Part shown: positions 61,828-64,000 of the stretch, piece after piece | How positions within the stretch are numbered: position 1 is the stretch's first letter | How the letters are laid out: each line of letters starts with the position of its first letter | Source of the DNA: Minisyncoccus sp023229485 | GTDB taxonomy: Bacteria > Patescibacteriota > Minisyncoccia > Minisyncoccales > Minisyncoccaceae | NCBI GenBank assembly: GCA_041663645.1 | Contig: JBAYMH010000002.1 | Location: forward strand, 62,001-126,000 | Reading direction: 5' to 3' | DNA length: 64,000 bases | Translations under genes and position numbers: made by a program | The notes under the pieces: model-generated | Databases searched by the model: none | Seen by the model: the letters and a program-made list of their open reading frames with translations, nothing else | What the model was told of the DNA's origin: nothing

Positions 61828-63954
61828 ATGACAAATAAAATCACTAAAATTAGAAAGAGGAATGGCGATCTTGTAGAATTTAATCAAGAAAAAATTACAA
61901 AAGCTGTTTTTAAAGCGATAACTTTTACTGATTCTGGAAACGGTGAGAAAACAAGTAATATTTCAGACAAGGTAGTTGATATTTTAAACAGAAGATTTAA
62001 AGAGAACGAAATACCTACCGTTGAAGAAATCCAAGATATCGTTGAAGAAGCATTAATGCTTGAAGATGAGATTGATGCTGCCAAAGCTTTTATCCTTTAC
62101 AGAGAACAGAGAAGGAGAATTAGAGAGGCACAAGAAATTAGTGAAGAAGCCGTTGATAGAGTTGATGATTATTTAGATAAATTAGACTGGGAGGTTCAAG
62201 AAAACTCTAATATGACTTTTTCTCTTCAGGGATTAAACCATTATGGGGTTTCTTATATCGTTAAAAAATATTGGCTTAATAAAATTTATCCTCAGGAAGT
62301 AAGAGAAGCTCATGAATCAGGAGATATGCACATTCATAATCTTGATACACTTTCTTGCTATTGTGTTGGGTGGGATTTATACGCATTACTTCAAGAAGGA
62401 TTTGGTGGTGTTTCTGGTAAGATAGAATCTTATCCTCCAAAACATTTTCGTACAGCCTTGGGCCAGATAGTTAATTTTATGTATACTCTTCAGGGAGAAG
62501 CTGCTGGAGCTGTATCGTTCTCAAATTTTGATACCTTGCTCGCTCCCTTTATTCGTTATGATAATCTTAGTTACGTTCAGGTAGAACAAGCAATTCAAGA
62601 ATTCCTTTACAATATGGCTGTTCCAACAAGAGTTGGATTTCAGTGCCCTTTTACTAATATTACTCTTGATTTGAAACCTTCTGGGGTTTTTGCAAAACAA
62701 CCTGTATTAATTGGTGGATTGCCTCAAAAAGAAACTTATGGTGAATTTGAAGAGGAAATGAAAGTTTTTGCAAAGGCTTTCTATACGGCGATGATAAAAG
62801 GAGATCGAAGTGGAAGGCCATTTTCTTTTCCGATTCCTACAATAAACATTACTCGTGATTTTCCTTGGGATGATCCAGCCTTGATTCCTATGTTTGAAGC
62901 TTCAGCAAAATATGGAATAAATTATTTTGCTAACTATATCAATTCTGATATGAAGCCAGAGGATGTGAGGTCAATGTGTTGTCGGTTAAGACTTGATTTA
63001 TCCGAACTGAGTAATCGTGGAGGTGGAGGACTTTTTGGATCAGGATCATTAACCGGAAGTATTGGAGTTGTTACTATTAATCTGCCAAGAATTGGATATT
63101 TGTCAAAAACTAAAAAAGAATTTTTTGAAAGGCTGGGTAAGATAATGCAATATGCAAAAGAAAGTTTAGAAATCAAAAGGAAGACCATTGAAGAATATAC
63201 AAATAAAGGTCTTTATCCGTACTCAAGACATTATTTAATGGGAGTAAAGAAGGCAAAAGGGCAATATTTTGCTAATCATTTTTCAACCATTGGAATTGTT
63301 GGAATGAACGAAGCTTTGCTTAATTTTATGAATGAGGATGTTGGATCCAAAAAAGGAATTGCATTTGCTCTTGAGGTTATGGATTTTATGCGAGAAAAGT
63401 TGGTTAAATTTCAATTGGAAGCAAATAGTATCTATAATTTGGAGGCTACTCCTGCAGAATCAACAGCATACAGATTGGCTCAAAAAGATAAGAAAAAATA
63501 TCCAGAAATTATAGCGTCTGGAACTAAGAAAATTCCATATTATACAAACTCAACGCAATTACCAGTAAATTATACTGATGATGTCTTTGAAGAATTAAAG
63601 TTGCAAGATGATTTGCAATGTAAATATACCGGAGGAACGGTTGAACATCTTTTCTTGGGGGAGGAGGTAACCGACATTGAAAACTTAAAAACTTTAATTA
63701 AGAAAGCTTTTGAGAAAAATCGTTTGCCTTATATTACTATTACTCCTACTTTTTCTATTTGTCCTACTCATGGCTATATTTCTGGAAAACATTTTGCTTG
63801 TCCAAAATGTGCCATAGAGCAACCTTGTGAGGTTTATTCAAGAGTAGTTGGTTATATTAGACCAGTATCTCAATGGAACGAAGGAAAGCAAAAAGAGTTT
63901 GCTGATAGGAAAGAGTTTAGTTTAAAAAATTCTTTAGCTAATCTTAAAAAATAA
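61828..63954 (+). CDS. nrdD: Anaerobic (class III) ribonucleoside-triphosphate reductase
   Basis: A 708-residue glycyl-radical enzyme making deoxyribonucleotides without oxygen. An ATP-cone covers about 1-95 (KIRKRNGDLVEFNQEKI). The core includes GDMHIHNLD, SNFDTLLAPF, FQCPFTNITLD and RGGGGLFGSGSLTGSIGVVTINLPRIG. The C-terminal zinc ribbon is CPTHGY...FACPKCA, and the radical glycine lies in RVVGYIRP. It implies an oxygen-free or oxygen-poor habitat. An activating enzyme (NrdG) is required; the frame starting at 63976 is a candidate. Confidence 0.94.
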   Translation: MTNKITKIRKRNGDLVEFNQEKITKAVFKAITFTDSGNGEKTSNISDKVVDILNRRFKENEIPTVEEIQDIVEEALMLEDEIDAAKAFILYREQRRRIREAQEISEEAVDRVDDYLDKLDWEVQENSNMTFSLQGLNHYGVSYIVKKYWLNKIYPQEVREAHESGDMHIHNLDTLSCYCVGWDLYALLQEGFGGVSGKIESYPPKHFRTALGQIVNFMYTLQGEAAGAVSFSNFDTLLAPFIRYDNLSYVQVEQAIQEFLYNMAVPTRVGFQCPFTNITLDLKPSGVFAKQPVLIGGLPQKETYGEFEEEMKVFAKAFYTAMIKGDRSGRPFSFPIPTINITRDFPWDDPALIPMFEASAKYGINYFANYINSDMKPEDVRSMCCRLRLDLSELSNRGGGGLFGSGSLTGSIGVVTINLPRIGYLSKTKKEFFERLGKIMQYAKESLEIKRKTIEEYTNKGLYPYSRHYLMGVKKAKGQYFANHFSTIGIVGMNEALLNFMNEDVGSKKGIAFALEVMDFMREKLVKFQLEANSIYNLEATPAESTAYRLAQKDKKKYPEIIASGTKKIPYYTNSTQLPVNYTDDVFEELKLQDDLQCKYTGGTVEHLFLGEEVTDIENLKTLIKKAFEKNRLPYITITPTFSICPTHGYISGKHFACPKCAIEQPCEVYSRVVGYIRPVSQWNEGKQKEFADRKEFSLKNSLANLKK

Positions 63955-63975
63955 ATAGGCTAATGCAAAATAAAT

Positions 63976-64000
63976 ATGGAAATTCAAAATTTTTTCTGTC
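63976..64000 (+). CDS. Start of next gene, cut by the window edge (possibly nrdG)
   Basis: An ATG 22 bases after nrdD opens MEIQNFFC and runs off the end. Position and first residues are compatible with the activating enzyme NrdG, which often follows nrdD, but eight codons are not enough to assign it. Confidence 0.3.

Overview
The window is one 64 kb stretch of an AT-rich, gene-dense bacterial chromosome. It is most consistent with a member of the Candidate Phyla Radiation (Patescibacteria, Parcubacteria-like); this is an inference from gene content. Supporting points are: secreted giants with a peptidoglycan-binding domain and a shared C-terminal motif, a sigma-region-4/HARE-HTH fusion, a membrane protein paired with a VirD4/TraG-like ATPase of the type common in these genomes, fermentative genes (pgk, gap, eno, class III ribonucleotide reductase), two FtsZ proteins, and almost no Shine-Dalgarno sequences. 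UGA is an ordinary stop here (ftsB and the M28-like peptidase gene both end in TGA), so the Gracilibacteria/Absconditabacteria code does not apply.

Layout. 1-6.3 kb: repeat-rich DNA, a 1335-residue surface protein with strongly biased codons, and a REP-associated transposase broken by one in-frame TGA between two 155-bp direct repeats. 6.3-18.5 kb: a second surface-layer-like paralogue, a secreted zinc metalloprotease, a lamin-tail/FN3/beta-propeller giant, small anchored proteins and a CDP-alcohol phosphatidyltransferase. 18.6-29.5 kb: O-antigen-ligase-like TPR protein, murB, a histone-H1-like Lys/Ala/Val protein, ribosome hibernation factor, secA, a thioredoxin-fold membrane protein, a ZIP transporter, secD and secF. 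29.6-36.9 kb: the sigma4/HARE-HTH regulator, the membrane protein/ATPase pair, pgk and a DHH phosphoesterase. 36.9-37.9 kb: an RNA-rich minus-strand block holding a small ORF, an unassigned structured RNA with a perfect sigma70-type promoter, and rnpB. 37.9-44.9 kb: murJ, lepA, ftsB, tRNA-Thr, prfB (with its programmed +1 frameshift), ftsE, ftsX, tRNA-Gln. 44.9-49.7 kb: a tandem 119-bp repeat carrying copies of the tRNA-Gln 3' end, ung, a hydrolase, a duplicated leader-peptide/attenuator element, an unknown protein, a peptidase and a HIT protein. 49.7-64 kb: an FtsZ paralogue with the canonical tail, galU, trxB, eno, glutaredoxin, gap, lepB, hisS, rpsU, yqeY, ybeY, ftsA, a tail-less ftsZ, nrdD, and the first codons of a further gene.

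The genes serve a reduced, fermentative, Sec-dependent cell with a peptidoglycan wall. Sec components and signal peptidase export the surface proteins; murB/murJ and ftsA/B/E/X/Z handle wall synthesis and division; glycolytic and nucleotide genes supply energy and DNA precursors.

The observations most worth following are the duplicated leader-peptide attenuator (46.9-47.2 kb), the unassigned structured RNA (37.15-37.32 kb, minus strand), the split of FtsZ functions between two paralogues, and the tRNA-Gln-linked tandem repeat. All coordinates and pairings were read by eye; no database search or folding program was run.
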